Positions 37,643 to 46,479 of a stretch of DNA of 64,000 bases are shown here, piece after piece. Source of the DNA: Paraburkholderia ferrariae NBRC 106233. Lineage in GTDB: Bacteria; Pseudomonadota; Gammaproteobacteria; Burkholderiales; Burkholderiaceae. Every line of letters starts with the position of its first letter. Position 1 is the first letter of the stretch. The position numbers and the translations under genes are program-made. Where the stretch lies: assembly GCF_000685035.1 (NCBI RefSeq), contig NZ_BAYB01000037.1:1-64000 (forward strand), read 5' to 3'. Under the pieces are notes generated by a model. The model saw only the letters and a program-made list of their open reading frames with translations. It searched no databases and was not told the DNA's origin.

Positions 37643-40600
37643 TCAATGAAAATTCCGGCTCTCGGTCGCAAGCCGCCCGAGCAGCCGGCTGTGATCCTCC
37701 AGGCGGCGCGCGACGAGGTGCACCACTTCGCCTTCGCGCTGCACCACGCCCTCCACCGCCATCAGCGACGATCCGAGCAACACCTTGCGCTGCGCCTCCA
37801 CGAGCGCTTCGTGCACGATCACGTTGATCGAACCGGTCTCGTCTTCCAGCGAAACGAAGATCGTCCCCTTGGCCGTTCCCGGCCGCTGCCGCACCGTGAC
37901 GATGCCGCACACGCGCACGAACCGGCCGTGACGGCAATGCGCCAGTTGTACGGCCGTGCGAAAGCGCTGCTTCGCGAGCCCCGGCCGCAGTAATTCGAGC
38001 GGATGGCGATTCAGCGTGAGCCGCAGACTGGCGTAGTCGGCAACGATCTCCGCGCCCTCGGAGGCACGCGGCAGCGCAAGCGGCGCTTCCGTGAGCGGCG
38101 CATCGCGCAGCAGCGCCGGCACCGCATGCTGCGCGGTCACGGCCCACCAGGCTTCGCGCCGGTGCCCGGCAATGCTCGCGAGCGCGTTCGACGCCGCGAG
38201 CGCCTCCAGTTCGCGCCGCGTGAGCGCGGCGCGGCGCGCGAGATCGTCGACGTCGGTAAAGGGGGCAGCCGCGCGCGCCGCCATCACGCGCTGCGCGGCT
38301 TCCTCCGGGAAACCCTTCATAAGGCTGAAGCCGAGCCGCACGGCCGGTCCGCGCAGGCCGTAGCGGCCAGGCGGCAGCCTGACCCGGGCGTGCCGCCGGC
38401 CCGCAATCCAGCGGATGAAGCCGCTCGCGAACCGGGGCCGGCTGTGCGGCCACACGGCACGTAACTGGCGCTGTTGCTGCATCACCTCGGGCCGTCGCGT
38501 CCAGGCTTCGCCTGCACCGATCCGTATGCCCGGCTGGTCGCGCTCCTCCAGCACCGACTCCCAGTCGCTCAACGCGATATCGGGCGGCAGCACCTGCACG
38601 CCGTGGCGCTTCGCGTCCTGTACGAGTTGCGAGGGTGAATAAAATCCCAGCGGCTGACTGTTCAGTAGTCCTGCCAGAAAGGCGGCCGGTTCGTAGCGCT
38701 TGATCCACGAGCTCGTATAAACGAGCAGCGCAAAGCTCGCGGCATGGCTTTCCGGAAAGCCGTAATCGCCGAAGCCCTCGATCTGCTTGCAGATGCGGTC
38801 TGCGAAGTCCGCCGTATAGCCCTTCTCTATCATCCGGCGCTTGAGGTCGGCCTGATAAGGCCGCAGGTCGCCATCGCGCCGCCACGCGGCCATCGCGCGG
38901 CGCAGCTTGTCGGCTTCCTCGGCGGTGTAATCGGCGGCCACCATCGCCAGATGCATGACCTGCTCCTGGAAGATCGGCACGCCGTACGTACGTTCGAGCA
39001 CCGGCCTTAAGTCTTCCTTCGCATATTCGACTTTTTCCTCCCCCGCCCTGCGCTTCAGATACGGATGCACCATGTCGCCCTGAATCGGCCCGGGCCGCAC
39101 GATCGCCACCTGGATCACAAGGTCGTAGTAGGCGCGGGGCTTCAGGCGCGGCAGCATGCTCTGCTGCGCGCGCGACTCGATCTGGAACACACCCACCGTG
39201 TCGGCATGACAGCACATTTCATAGACGGCCGGATCTTCGCGCGGAATGTCCTGCACGTCGAACCTGGGCAACCCATACCGCAACGCGACGAACGCCAGCG
39301 AACGCCGGATGGCCGAAAGCATGCCGAGCGCCAGCACGTCCACTTTCAGAAGCCGCAGCGTGTCGATATCGTCCTTGTCCCACTCGATCACATAGCGGTC
39401 CTTCATCGCGGCATTCTCGATCGGCACGAGGCGCGAGAGCTTGTCCTTCGCGATCACGAAACCGCCCACGTGCTGCGAGAGATGGCGCGGAAAGCCACGC
39501 AATTCGCGCGTGAGCCGGATGAGTTGTTGCGTGACGTGCGAGTCCGCAGCAAAACCCGCCTCCGCCAGATGATGGGCGATCGAATCGGGACCGTCCCACC
39601 ACTGCTGCGCGCCCGAGATCTTTTCGACGAGCGCGGCGTCGAGCCCGAGCGCCTTGCCGACGTCGCGTAGCGCACTGCGCGAGCGGTACGTGATGAGCGT
39701 GGCCGCGAGCGCGGCGCGGCGGGTTCCGTACTTTCGATAGATATACTGAATGACTTCTTCGCGCCGCTGGTGCTCGAAATCGACGTCGATATCGGGAGGC
39801 TCATTGCGCGCGCGGGACAGAAAGCGCGCGACCAGCATGTTCATCTGCACGGGGTCGATCTCGGTGATTCTCAGGCAGTAGCACACCACCGAATTCGCCG
39901 CCGAGCCACGGCCCTGGCACAGGATGTTTTGCGAACGCGCGTAACGAACGATGTCGTGGACAGTCAGGAAATACTTCTCGTATCTCAGTTCCTCGATCAG
40001 CTTCAGTTCCTCTTCGATCTGCCCTTTCCGCTTCTCGTTCATCCCGTCGGGCCAGCGCTCCCGCACGCCCTGCATCACGAGACGACGCAGCCACGTCGTG
40101 GGCGTTTCGCCGGCCGGCACCAGTTCCTCGGGATATTCGTAGGCCAGTTCATCAAGCGAGAACGTGCAGCGGCGCGCGACGTCGAGCGTCGCGTCGAGTG
40201 CTTCGCGCGGATAGAGCACGCCTAGGCGCACGCGCGAACGCAGATGCCGCTCGGCGCTCGGCTCCAGCGCGCGGCCGCACGCGACGAGCGGCCGGCCAAT
40301 GCGGATTGCGCTCAGCGTGTCCTGCAACGGCTTGCGCGAGCGCGCGTGCATCAGCGCGCCGCCCGCGGCAACCAGCGGCAAGCCGGTTTCCTGCGAGACG
40401 TAGCGCAATGCTTCGATCTGCGTATCGTCGCCGCCGGTTTGCCAGAGTTCGAGCGCGAGCCATGCGCGCTCCGCCGCGAAACCCGCCAGCCAGTGGGCGG
40501 CGCGCAGCGTCTGCGAGAGCGTTGCCGTGCGCTGCGGCACCAGCAGCAGGACACAGTCGCGCAAATGCTTCAGATGTTCGAAGCCGGGCTCCGGGTCGGT

Positions 40601-41167
40601 GAAATCGTCCGGATACACCCGATAGCCGCCCTTTTCCGCCCGCGAGCGCGCAAGCGTAATCAGCTCGCACAGGTTGCCGTAACCCTCCCGGTTCATTGCG
40701 AGCGCAACGAGCGTGCAGAACGGTTCTTCCTGCGCCCTGGCCATCTCGTTCTTCACGACGAGATTCAGCTCGCTGCCGATCAGCAGATGCAGCGACGGCG
40801 CAAACGACCCCAACCTCGCCGCGGCCACCGCGCCATCGCTCGCCTGCGCTTTGCGCACGGCTTCTTCGTGTGCCTTCCTGAGCGGTTCGTCATGCTCGTT
40901 CAACGCGCTGAACGCGCGCACGATACCGGCGAACGAGCATTCGTCGGTGATGGCGAGCGCCTTGTAGCCATGCTGGATCGCCCGCTCGACCAGCTCCTTT
41001 GGGCGCGAGGCGCCGCGCAGGAACGTGAAGTTGGTGAGGCAGTGCAGCTCCGCATAATCAGGCAGATACGCCGAAGCAGCCGGCCCGGACGCCTGGGCGC
41101 CCGGCTGCGCGGAAGCAAAGAAAGAGGCGGCGCGCGGCACCTCGTCCGCAGGACCCGACATCGACAT
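37643..41167 (-). CDS. dnaE2: Error-prone DNA polymerase III alpha-like subunit
   Basis: C-family translesion polymerase of 1174 residues used with ImuA/ImuB in SOS mutagenesis. The PHP domain lies at the N-terminus (Y-A-E-L-H-C-L-T-N-F-T-F-L-R-G), the polymerase core includes P-D-I-D-V-D-F-E-H and P-G-P-I-Q-G-D-M-V-H-P-Y-L, and an OB-fold follows near the C-terminus (L-E-D-E-T-G-S-I-N-V-I-V-H). It starts 10 bases after imuB. An alternative ATG two codons inside is equally possible. It is intact throughout with no frameshift. Confidence 0.95.
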   Translation of the reverse strand: MSMSGPADEVPRAASFFASAQPGAQASGPAASAYLPDYAELHCLTNFTFLRGASRPKELVERAIQHGYKALAITDECSFAGIVRAFSALNEHDEPLRKAHEEAVRKAQASDGAVAAARLGSFAPSLHLLIGSELNLVVKNEMARAQEEPFCTLVALAMNREGYGNLCELITLARSRAEKGGYRVYPDDFTDPEPGFEHLKHLRDCVLLLVPQRTATLSQTLRAAHWLAGFAAERAWLALELWQTGGDDTQIEALRYVSQETGLPLVAAGGALMHARSRKPLQDTLSAIRIGRPLVACGRALEPSAERHLRSRVRLGVLYPREALDATLDVARRCTFSLDELAYEYPEELVPAGETPTTWLRRLVMQGVRERWPDGMNEKRKGQIEEELKLIEELRYEKYFLTVHDIVRYARSQNILCQGRGSAANSVVCYCLRITEIDPVQMNMLVARFLSRARNEPPDIDVDFEHQRREEVIQYIYRKYGTRRAALAATLITYRSRSALRDVGKALGLDAALVEKISGAQQWWDGPDSIAHHLAEAGFAADSHVTQQLIRLTRELRGFPRHLSQHVGGFVIAKDKLSRLVPIENAAMKDRYVIEWDKDDIDTLRLLKVDVLALGMLSAIRRSLAFVALRYGLPRFDVQDIPREDPAVYEMCCHADTVGVFQIESRAQQSMLPRLKPRAYYDLVIQVAIVRPGPIQGDMVHPYLKRRAGEEKVEYAKEDLRPVLERTYGVPIFQEQVMHLAMVAADYTAEEADKLRRAMAAWRRDGDLRPYQADLKRRMIEKGYTADFADRICKQIEGFGDYGFPESHAASFALLVYTSSWIKRYEPAAFLAGLLNSQPLGFYSPSQLVQDAKRHGVQVLPPDIALSDWESVLEERDQPGIRIGAGEAWTRRPEVMQQQRQLRAVWPHSRPRFASGFIRWIAGRRHARVRLPPGRYGLRGPAVRLGFSLMKGFPEEAAQRVMAARAAAPFTDVDDLARRAALTRRELEALAASNALASIAGHRREAWWAVTAQHAVPALLRDAPLTEAPLALPRASEGAEIVADYASLRLTLNRHPLELLRPGLAKQRFRTAVQLAHCRHGRFVRVCGIVTVRQRPGTAKGTIFVSLEDETGSINVIVHEALVEAQRKVLLGSSLMAVEGVVQREGEVVHLVARRLEDHSRLLGRLATESRNFH

Positions 41168-41177
41168 GATCGCCGTG

Positions 41178-42785
41178 CTAGCCGAAAAGCCCTTGCAGAT
41201 ACCACTGCCCGCCCATGCGCTCGCGATAGAGCCAGAACATGCGGCCCTGATCATCGGCAGCCACGTAATAGTCGCGGCCGATCGCTTCGCCGTCCCACCA
41301 GCCGGCCTCGATGCGTTCGGCACGCGTGAGCGTTTTCAAGGGCCGCCGGTACACCGGGCGGTCGCCGCGCATGGCAAGCTTGAGCGGTTTTTCGAGCAGC
41401 CATGCCGGACGCGGCTGCGACGGCAGCGGCACCTCGGGCAGATCGAGCAAGGACTGCGGGGACGGCGCCGGCTCCGCATCCTTCGCCAGGTTGCGGGGCC
41501 TGGCCGCTTTGGCTGATTTCCCGCCCGACGACCGCCGCGCATTCGCACGATACGGGCGCGCCGCCATCGCGTGCTCGGGCCGATGATCGTCCTCGACAAA
41601 AAGCTGCAGCACGTTCTGCTCGCCCACCCGCGCGCCTATGCGCTCGAACAACTGCGTGAGCGACGCTTCCGACGCTTCGGGCATCGGGAACAGCGTGTCG
41701 TTGGGCGCAGCGTATTCGCTCACCTCGGTGGCAACGAGCGCGAGGCCGATCACCGGCGCGGCCAGCTCGGTCTGGTTCAGCTTCTCGCGCAACAGCCACA
41801 GCAGATGCCCGGCGTCGCGCGAGGGCGACGCCCACGCGAGCGTGAGGCTCGACGTGCGCGGCGCGTGGCGCGACGCCAGTTCGTGCTCGAGCCGCAACTC
41901 GAAGGCGGTGAGCGCCACGTGTTGCGCGGCGAGCCAGCCCGCCAGCTGCATCACGAGACGGCGCGCGGCGAAGAGCAGCGCCTCGGCGCTTTCCACGCGC
42001 GCCTGCAATTCGAGCGCGGCCTGAAACGTAGGCGGCGCGCTGAACGCCACGCGCGGATCGGGCGCCTCGCCGCGCGCCTGGGCCAGCCACGTGAGCACGC
42101 CGTCACCGAAGCGGCGCACGACACCGTCACGCGGCAAACGGCGCAGATCGGCAAAAGTCGCGCAGCCGATCTGCGTGAGCGCGTGCTCGTGCTGGGCGGC
42201 GAACGGCGCGAGCGTGACCGGCAACGCGTCGAGCACGCGCGCGAGCGTCGCTTCCTTGAGCACGTGCCAGCGGCGCGCAGCCTTCGTGGCGCGCGCCTGC
42301 GCGAGCGTCCACGCGCCCCAGGCCGTGGGCGCGCAGGCGATGCGCGCGGCGTGACCGCAGCCGGCCACCGTGGCCGCCACCTTCGCGAGCAGCGCGCGTA
42401 CGCCGCCGAACAGGCGCAGCCCGGAACCGACTTCCAGCAACAGCGTATGCGACGGCGCGAACGACACCTTCGGCGTATACGCGAGCAACGCAAGCGCGAG
42501 CGCTTCGAACGCACGGGTCTCGCGCGCCGGATCGGGTTCGAGCAGCACGAGCCCCGGCGCAAGCGCGAGCGCATGGGCGCGCGTGCCGTCGGTGCGCACG
42601 CCGAGATGAAACGCGTCGAGATCCGGAATCAGCACGCGCGCGTGATCGGCCAGCGCATAGCAGCGGGCGTGCTGCCCGTCCTGCGGCTGCGCGTCAGAGG
42701 GAGGCAGACACGCCCGGCCCGGGAGAGACAGCGGCCTCACGGCCTCCAGCGGCAAGAGCGGCAAGGTGACGGCGATCCACAACAT
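41178..42785 (-). CDS. imuB: ImuB, inactive Y-family polymerase-like protein
   Basis: A 535-residue relative of DinB/UmuC polymerases that lacks catalytic acids and works as a hub, binding the beta clamp and DnaE2. It starts M-L-W-I-A-V-T-L-P-L-L-P-L-E; the positions where true Y-family polymerases have catalytic acids are not conserved. The finger/thumb region contains A-P-F-A-A-Q-H-E-H-A-L-T-Q-I-G and D-L-R-R-L-P-R-D-G-V. The C-terminal DUF6504-like domain ends with R-Y/W-Y-L-Q-G-L-F. The first 92 bases overlap imuA. The longer open frame upstream is not coding. Confidence 0.9.
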   Translation of the reverse strand: MLWIAVTLPLLPLEAVRPLSLPGRACLPPSDAQPQDGQHARCYALADHARVLIPDLDAFHLGVRTDGTRAHALALAPGLVLLEPDPARETRAFEALALALLAYTPKVSFAPSHTLLLEVGSGLRLFGGVRALLAKVAATVAGCGHAARIACAPTAWGAWTLAQARATKAARRWHVLKEATLARVLDALPVTLAPFAAQHEHALTQIGCATFADLRRLPRDGVVRRFGDGVLTWLAQARGEAPDPRVAFSAPPTFQAALELQARVESAEALLFAARRLVMQLAGWLAAQHVALTAFELRLEHELASRHAPRTSSLTLAWASPSRDAGHLLWLLREKLNQTELAAPVIGLALVATEVSEYAAPNDTLFPMPEASEASLTQLFERIGARVGEQNVLQLFVEDDHRPEHAMAARPYRANARRSSGGKSAKAARPRNLAKDAEPAPSPQSLLDLPEVPLPSQPRPAWLLEKPLKLAMRGDRPVYRRPLKTLTRAERIEAGWWDGEAIGRDYYVAADDQGRMFWLYRERMGGQWYLQGLFG

Positions 42786-43527
42786 GATTGACCCCGGGCC
42801 GCGACGCTGCAAAGGCCGGCCCCGCGGGGGGCAGCACGGCATCCTGCAGCGGCAGCGTAACGACGAGTGGCTGGGCGGGCGGCGGCCCGCGGCGTTTGAA
42901 AATATCGACGGACATGGCGGCAAGCTGCATCCACTGGCGCCGGTTGAGACTCGCATCCGCGGGCGGCGGCACCGGTGTGCAGACCATGCGCAACGGCGCC
43001 GGCGACGACTGGTTGCGCGCGGCAGGCGGGCGGACCAGGAATGCGAGCGCCTGCGAGTCCTGGGCGGCAACCTGCAGGCGGCGCACCGCGTCGGGACGCG
43101 CCTTCGCCTGCCAGAGCAGCACGGCGCCAATGCCCTCCTGACGCAGCGCCTGCTCAGCGACCCAGGGCGCCTCGGCCTCGCCCGCGCGCACCCAGATCAC
43201 GCGTTCCAGCGCGAGACCCCAGGCCTGCAGCGCGCAGGCATACGGCTGCCAGGGCGGCCCGACGAGCAGCACATGCTGGCCGGCCGTTGCCGTCAGCGTA
43301 CGCAGCGCCGGCGCGACGAGCCGCATCTCGCCGATGCCGCCCTGCTCCACCAGCAGCTCAGTCAGGCTGCCCGCGGGCCAGCCCGCGCCGGGCAGGAGCG
43401 CGTCGAGCGCGGCGTGGCCGCTCGGCACCGTGCGTTCGAGCGCGTGCGCAAGCTGATCGCCTTGCCAGATCCGGCTTTGCAGCCGGGGCGGCAGGTGCGT
43501 CGCCGCAAGCTGAAGTGCTGCTGCCAT
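42694..43527 (-). CDS. imuA: ImuA, RecA-like SOS mutagenesis protein
   Basis: A 277-residue RecA/SulA-like protein required with ImuB and DnaE2 for damage-induced mutation. Visible are the W-Q-G-D-Q-L region, S-G-H-A-A-L-D-A-L-L-P-G-A-G-W-P-A-G-S-L-T-E (RecA-like start) and L-L-V-G-P-P-W-Q-P-Y. It has a degenerate nucleotide-binding loop, as usual for ImuA. Its last 30 codons overlap the imuB start by 92 bases in a different frame. A LexA box 123-138 bases upstream puts the three-gene cassette under SOS control. Confidence 0.9.
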   Translation of the reverse strand: MAAALQLAATHLPPRLQSRIWQGDQLAHALERTVPSGHAALDALLPGAGWPAGSLTELLVEQGGIGEMRLVAPALRTLTATAGQHVLLVGPPWQPYACALQAWGLALERVIWVRAGEAEAPWVAEQALRQEGIGAVLLWQAKARPDAVRRLQVAAQDSQALAFLVRPPAARNQSSPAPLRMVCTPVPPPADASLNRRQWMQLAAMSVDIFKRRGPPPAQPLVVTLPLQDAVLPPAGPAFAASRPGVNHVVDRRHLAALAAGGREAAVSPGPGVSASL

Positions 43528-43649
43528 GAGTGCGCTCGGTCAAAGGGCCTGGTCAAGAGGGCTCAGTCAAAAGGGAATACGCCTTCCTGCCCGGCCTGAA
43601 AAAGGGGGCATGTCGGGAAGGCAGCCCGGCGCAAAAACCGCACCGTCAC

Positions 43650-43665
43650 CTGTATATTTATACAG
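43650..43665. promoter_or_regulatory. LexA box of the imuA-imuB-dnaE2 cassette
   Basis: CTGTATATTTATACAG matches the LexA consensus CTGT-N8-ACAG with a fully AT centre. It lies upstream of imuA on the minus strand. Confidence 0.9.
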
Positions 43666-43842
43666 TATTTTTTGGGATTTGGGAAAGAGGGGCGCGCGAT
43701 GAATCCGGCGGAATTCTCCCGGCCAAATCGGCGCAACGCAGCGCCTGGCCGCCGTCCCCCGCTGTTTTAGAGATAAATGCTATAACGCGCGGATCACACG
43801 CCCGTTTGCAAACAGAATGCTTGACCAGCCAGGGAGAGCGAC

Positions 43843-44360
43843 ATGAAAAACAAAGCGCCGCGAGCGGCAGTACGGGCATTGCCATCAACATCGCGCAAGG
43901 CGCGACGGGCAGCTATGTGCTTGCGAGCACACCCACACCGTTCTCTGTCGATACTTCGAGCACCATCACGAACAACGGCGCGCTCTCGTTGTCCGGCAAC
44001 GGCACCGGTGTAGCGAACCGCGGTGCGATGCTGATCGGCGTGAACAACGGCAACACGATCACCAATGCCTCGACGGGCGTCATCACCACGACGGGCGCCT
44101 ATAACACGCTCGTCAACAACGGCACGATCCAGACCACGGGCACCGCGTCGAGCAGCGGCAATGTGGACGCCGTCGTGTCGAACACGGTGGGCAGTTCGTT
44201 CACGGCAACGATCACGAACCTCGCGGGCGGCCAGATCATCAGCGACAACGGGATCGGCGTGCGTTCGACCAACGGCAACACCACGATCACGAATGCCGGC
44301 CTCATTCAGGGCGGCGGCGGCACCGCAATCCAGAACGGCAACGACATGCTGATCCTGCAG
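43843..44360 (+). pseudogene. Autotransporter/adhesin passenger remnant
   Basis: An ATG with a good ribosome site (GGGAGAG) begins M-K-N-K, the start expected for an autotransporter signal peptide. The passenger sequence that follows is in another frame: G-S-T-G-I-A-I-N-I-A-Q-G-A-T-G-S-Y, then repeats of the N-N-G-x-I/L, T-I-T-N type (T-I-T-N-N-G-A-L, T-I-T-N-A-S-T-G-V, N-T-L-V-N-N-G-T-I, T-I-T-N-A-G-L-I). The signal peptide and linker are thus deleted with a frame change, and the 3' part with the beta-barrel is absent. It stops at about 44360, where sequence of another gene begins. It is a dead gene. Confidence 0.7.
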
Positions 44361-44465
44361 TGCGGACTCGTGCTCCGCGACACGCGGGTACAGGGACTGG
44401 GGAATGATGTGCGCTCGAATCAGGGACTTCGTTTCGCCGCAAAAGCGGCAAATGCCGACGCGCAT
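44361..44465 (-). pseudogene. 5' stump of a C-x2-C protein (HNH-like N-terminus)
   Basis: On the minus strand an ATG at 44465 opens M-R-V-G-I-C-R-F-C-G-E-T-K-S-L-I-R-A-H-I-I-P-Q-S-L-Y-P-R, resembling the N-terminus of hypothetical proteins with a C-x2-C and A-H-I-I-P motif related to HNH nucleases. After about 35 codons the sequence becomes the reverse of the autotransporter passenger. The rest of the gene is lost, so two truncated genes meet tail to tail at about 44360. Confidence 0.5.
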
Positions 44466-44545
44466 CGCTTCTCCCCGTGGCTGTTACCTGTAGCGTTACC
44501 TTAGCGCCATTTTTCCGCGGCCAACGCGCGGTCTAACCAAAAACG

Positions 44546-44578
44546 AAAAACCCCCGAAGCCTTACGGCGCGGGGGTTT
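44546..44578 (-). terminator. Terminator after tRNA-Pro
   Basis: AAACCCCCG / CGGGGGTTT stem, with TTTTTCGTTTTT following on the minus strand, just downstream of the tRNA. Confidence 0.8.
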
Positions 44579-44593
44579 CGCGGTTTGCATACG

Positions 44594-44670
44594 TGGTCGG
44601 AGCGATAGGATTCGAACCTACGACCCTCTGATCCCAAATCAGATGCGCTACCAGGCTGCGCTACGCTCCG
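44594..44670 (-). tRNA. tRNA-Pro (anticodon TGG)
   Basis: A 77-nt cloverleaf on the minus strand: acceptor CGGAGCG pairs with CGCTCCG, D-arm GCGCAGCCTGGTAGCGC, anticodon arm TCTGA-TTTGGGA-TCAGA with TGG, T-arm with GGTTCGAATCC, and an encoded CCA end. The 3' end faces the two gene stumps at 43843-44465, a typical place for integrated DNA. Confidence 0.96.
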
Positions 44671-44811
44671 ACGAATCAGAGATTGTAGCGGCTCACACCC
44701 TCCCCCGTCAAACCCCAACGCCACGCCTTGCTGCGGCCATCCCGGGCGTGCAAGATGCGGGGACCGAGCAACCGCCCCATCCACGGGCTCCCCTTGATTC
44801 AGGAGAAGCCG

Positions 44812-45276
44812 ATGAACCTCATCCTCTGGCGCCATGCCGAGGCCGAAGACATGGCCGCCAGCGACCTCGCGCGCCAGCTCACCCCCCGCGGGCGCAAGCA
44901 GGCGCAGAGCGTGGCGAAGTGGCTGCGCGCGCGTCTGCCCGACGACGCGCTCATTCTGGCGAGCCCTGCCACCCGCACGATCCAGACCGTCGAGGCATTG
45001 ACCGATCAGTACCGCGTCGTGCGCGAACTCGCCCCCAATGCGAGCGTGAGCGACGTCCTCAACACAGCAGGCTGGCCCGAGGGCGTTGCATCCACCGTCG
45101 TCATCGTCGGCCATCAGCCCACGCTCGGCGAGGTGGCCGCGAGTCTTCTGTCCAGCGGGCAGGACCCGCGCAGCTGGGCGCTCAAGAAAGGCGCCCTGGT
45201 GTGGATCGCAAGCCGCGAGCGCAACGGCGACGAACAGGCGGTCCTGCACGCCGCCATCACGCCCGACCTGATCTAA
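44812..45276 (+). CDS. sixA: Phosphohistidine phosphatase SixA
   Basis: A 154-residue histidine phosphatase (phosphoglycerate-mutase-like fold). The catalytic R-H is in L-I-L-W-R-H-A-E-A-E-D (H8), and the second histidine is in V-I-V-G-H-Q-P-T-L-G-E. E. coli SixA dephosphorylates histidine phosphocarriers such as NPr. The ATG at 44812 follows AGGAGAAG. It lies upstream of the phosphate-related genes but may not be part of the regulon. Confidence 0.9.
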   Translation: MNLILWRHAEAEDMAASDLARQLTPRGRKQAQSVAKWLRARLPDDALILASPATRTIQTVEALTDQYRVVRELAPNASVSDVLNTAGWPEGVASTVVIVGHQPTLGEVAASLLSSGQDPRSWALKKGALVWIASRERNGDEQAVLHAAITPDLI

Positions 45277-45435
45277 AGAAGATCCCCGGAAAGAAGACCG
45301 CACCCCGCCGTTACCGGCGCGCAACACCCCTCTCCTCCCGCTCCCCGCCATGCCCGCAGCGTGCATCGGCGGGGATCCGCCACGCCGCCGGCCATCCCGC
45401 GCCACACCCCTCTGCGCCTACACGGGCCTTTCAGG

Positions 45436-45453
45436 GCGTCATCGAATCGTCAT
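45436..45453 (+). promoter_or_regulatory. Pho box-like site upstream of olsB
   Basis: GCGTCAT CGAA TCGTCAT: two 7-bp direct repeats with a 4-bp spacer, the PhoB-site layout (consensus CTGTCAT-N4-CTGTCAT), 77-95 bases ahead of olsB. Confidence 0.6.
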
Positions 45454-45530
45454 TGCAATGCCATGTAACCGTAACCGCGCGTTACTACATTTGCCGGAAA
45501 AGTTCCATTACCTTCCGACCAGGACGCCCC

Positions 45531-46349
45531 ATGCGAGATCTGCCGACGCCCATCCTGCCGCTCGCCTCGACGCTGTTCGAGTCGCACCGGCGCCTGCCGC
45601 GCGCCGAAGAAACGGTCACCCCGCAGCATCGGCTGCAGATGGCCTGGGCTCGCAGCGACGAAGAGCTGCGCGAAGCGCAGCGCCTGCGCTACCGCGTGTT
45701 CGCCGAGGAAATGGGCGCGCACCTCGCGGGCCCCGCGGGCCTCGATGTCGATGCGTTCGACCACTACTGCGACCATCTGCTCGTGCGCGACCTCGATACG
45801 CTCAAGGTCGTCGGCACCTACCGCGTGCTGCCGCCGCACGAGGCGCTGCGCATTGGCCGCCTCTACGCCGAAAGCGAGTTCGACGTGTCGCGTCTCGCGC
45901 ATCTGCGCCCGAAGATGGTCGAAGTGGGCCGCTCCTGCGTGCACCCCGACTACCGCAGCGGCTCGGTCATCATGTCGCTGTGGGGCGGTCTCGGCGCCTA
46001 CATGACGCACAACGGCTACGAGACCATGCTCGGCTGCGCCAGCGTTTCGATGGCCGACGGCGGCCACTATGCGGCCAATCTCTACGCGGCGCTCGGCGAA
46101 CATGCGCTGACCGCTCCGGAATATCGCGCGTTCCCGCACACGCCGCTGCCGGTCGAGGAATTGCGCACCGGTGCATCGGCCGTACCGCCGCCGCTCATCA
46201 AGGGATATCTGCGCCTCGGCGCGAAGATCTGCGGCGCGCCCGCCTGGGACCCCGACTTCAACTGCGCCGACTTCCTCACGCTGTTCCGTCTTTCGGAAAT
46301 CAACGAACGCTACGCGCGCCACTTCCTCGGCGAAGCGGCCCCGCGCTGA
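45531..46349 (+). CDS. olsB: OlsB-like ornithine-lipid N-acyltransferase (GNAT/hemolysin-like)
   Basis: A 272-residue acyltransferase that matches OlsB-type proteins, which put a 3-hydroxy fatty acid on ornithine to start phosphorus-free ornithine lipid synthesis. Visible are the R-L-R-Y-R-V-F-A-E-E-M-G-A block, L-L-V-R-D, Y-R-V-L-P-P, V-E-V-G-R-S-C-V-H-P-D-Y-R, and G-G-G/L-G-A-Y. Its place between sixA and the ppx/ppk/pho genes, with a candidate Pho box upstream, fits phosphate-starvation control as shown for OlsB in Sinorhizobium. No olsA is visible; some acyltransferases of this shape have other substrates. Confidence 0.75.
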   Translation: MRDLPTPILPLASTLFESHRRLPRAEETVTPQHRLQMAWARSDEELREAQRLRYRVFAEEMGAHLAGPAGLDVDAFDHYCDHLLVRDLDTLKVVGTYRVLPPHEALRIGRLYAESEFDVSRLAHLRPKMVEVGRSCVHPDYRSGSVIMSLWGGLGAYMTHNGYETMLGCASVSMADGGHYAANLYAALGEHALTAPEYRAFPHTPLPVEELRTGASAVPPPLIKGYLRLGAKICGAPAWDPDFNCADFLTLFRLSEINERYARHFLGEAAPR

Positions 46350-46403
46350 GTCCGCCTCGTCATCGCGCAACCGCGCAAGCGGTAGCCGCCGCGCAAAAAG
46401 CAC

Positions 46404-46446
46404 AACGCCCGGCTTGCAGATTGAACTGCAAGCCGGGCGTTTTTCT
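46404..46446. terminator. Bidirectional terminator olsB / ppx
   Basis: AACGCCCGGCTTGCAG / CTGCAAGCCGGGCGTT 16-bp perfect stem, TTTTTCTTT after it, between converging genes. Confidence 0.88.
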
Positions 46447-46479
46447 TTCTCGCGCCGCGGCACAGGCAGCGGCGAACAA

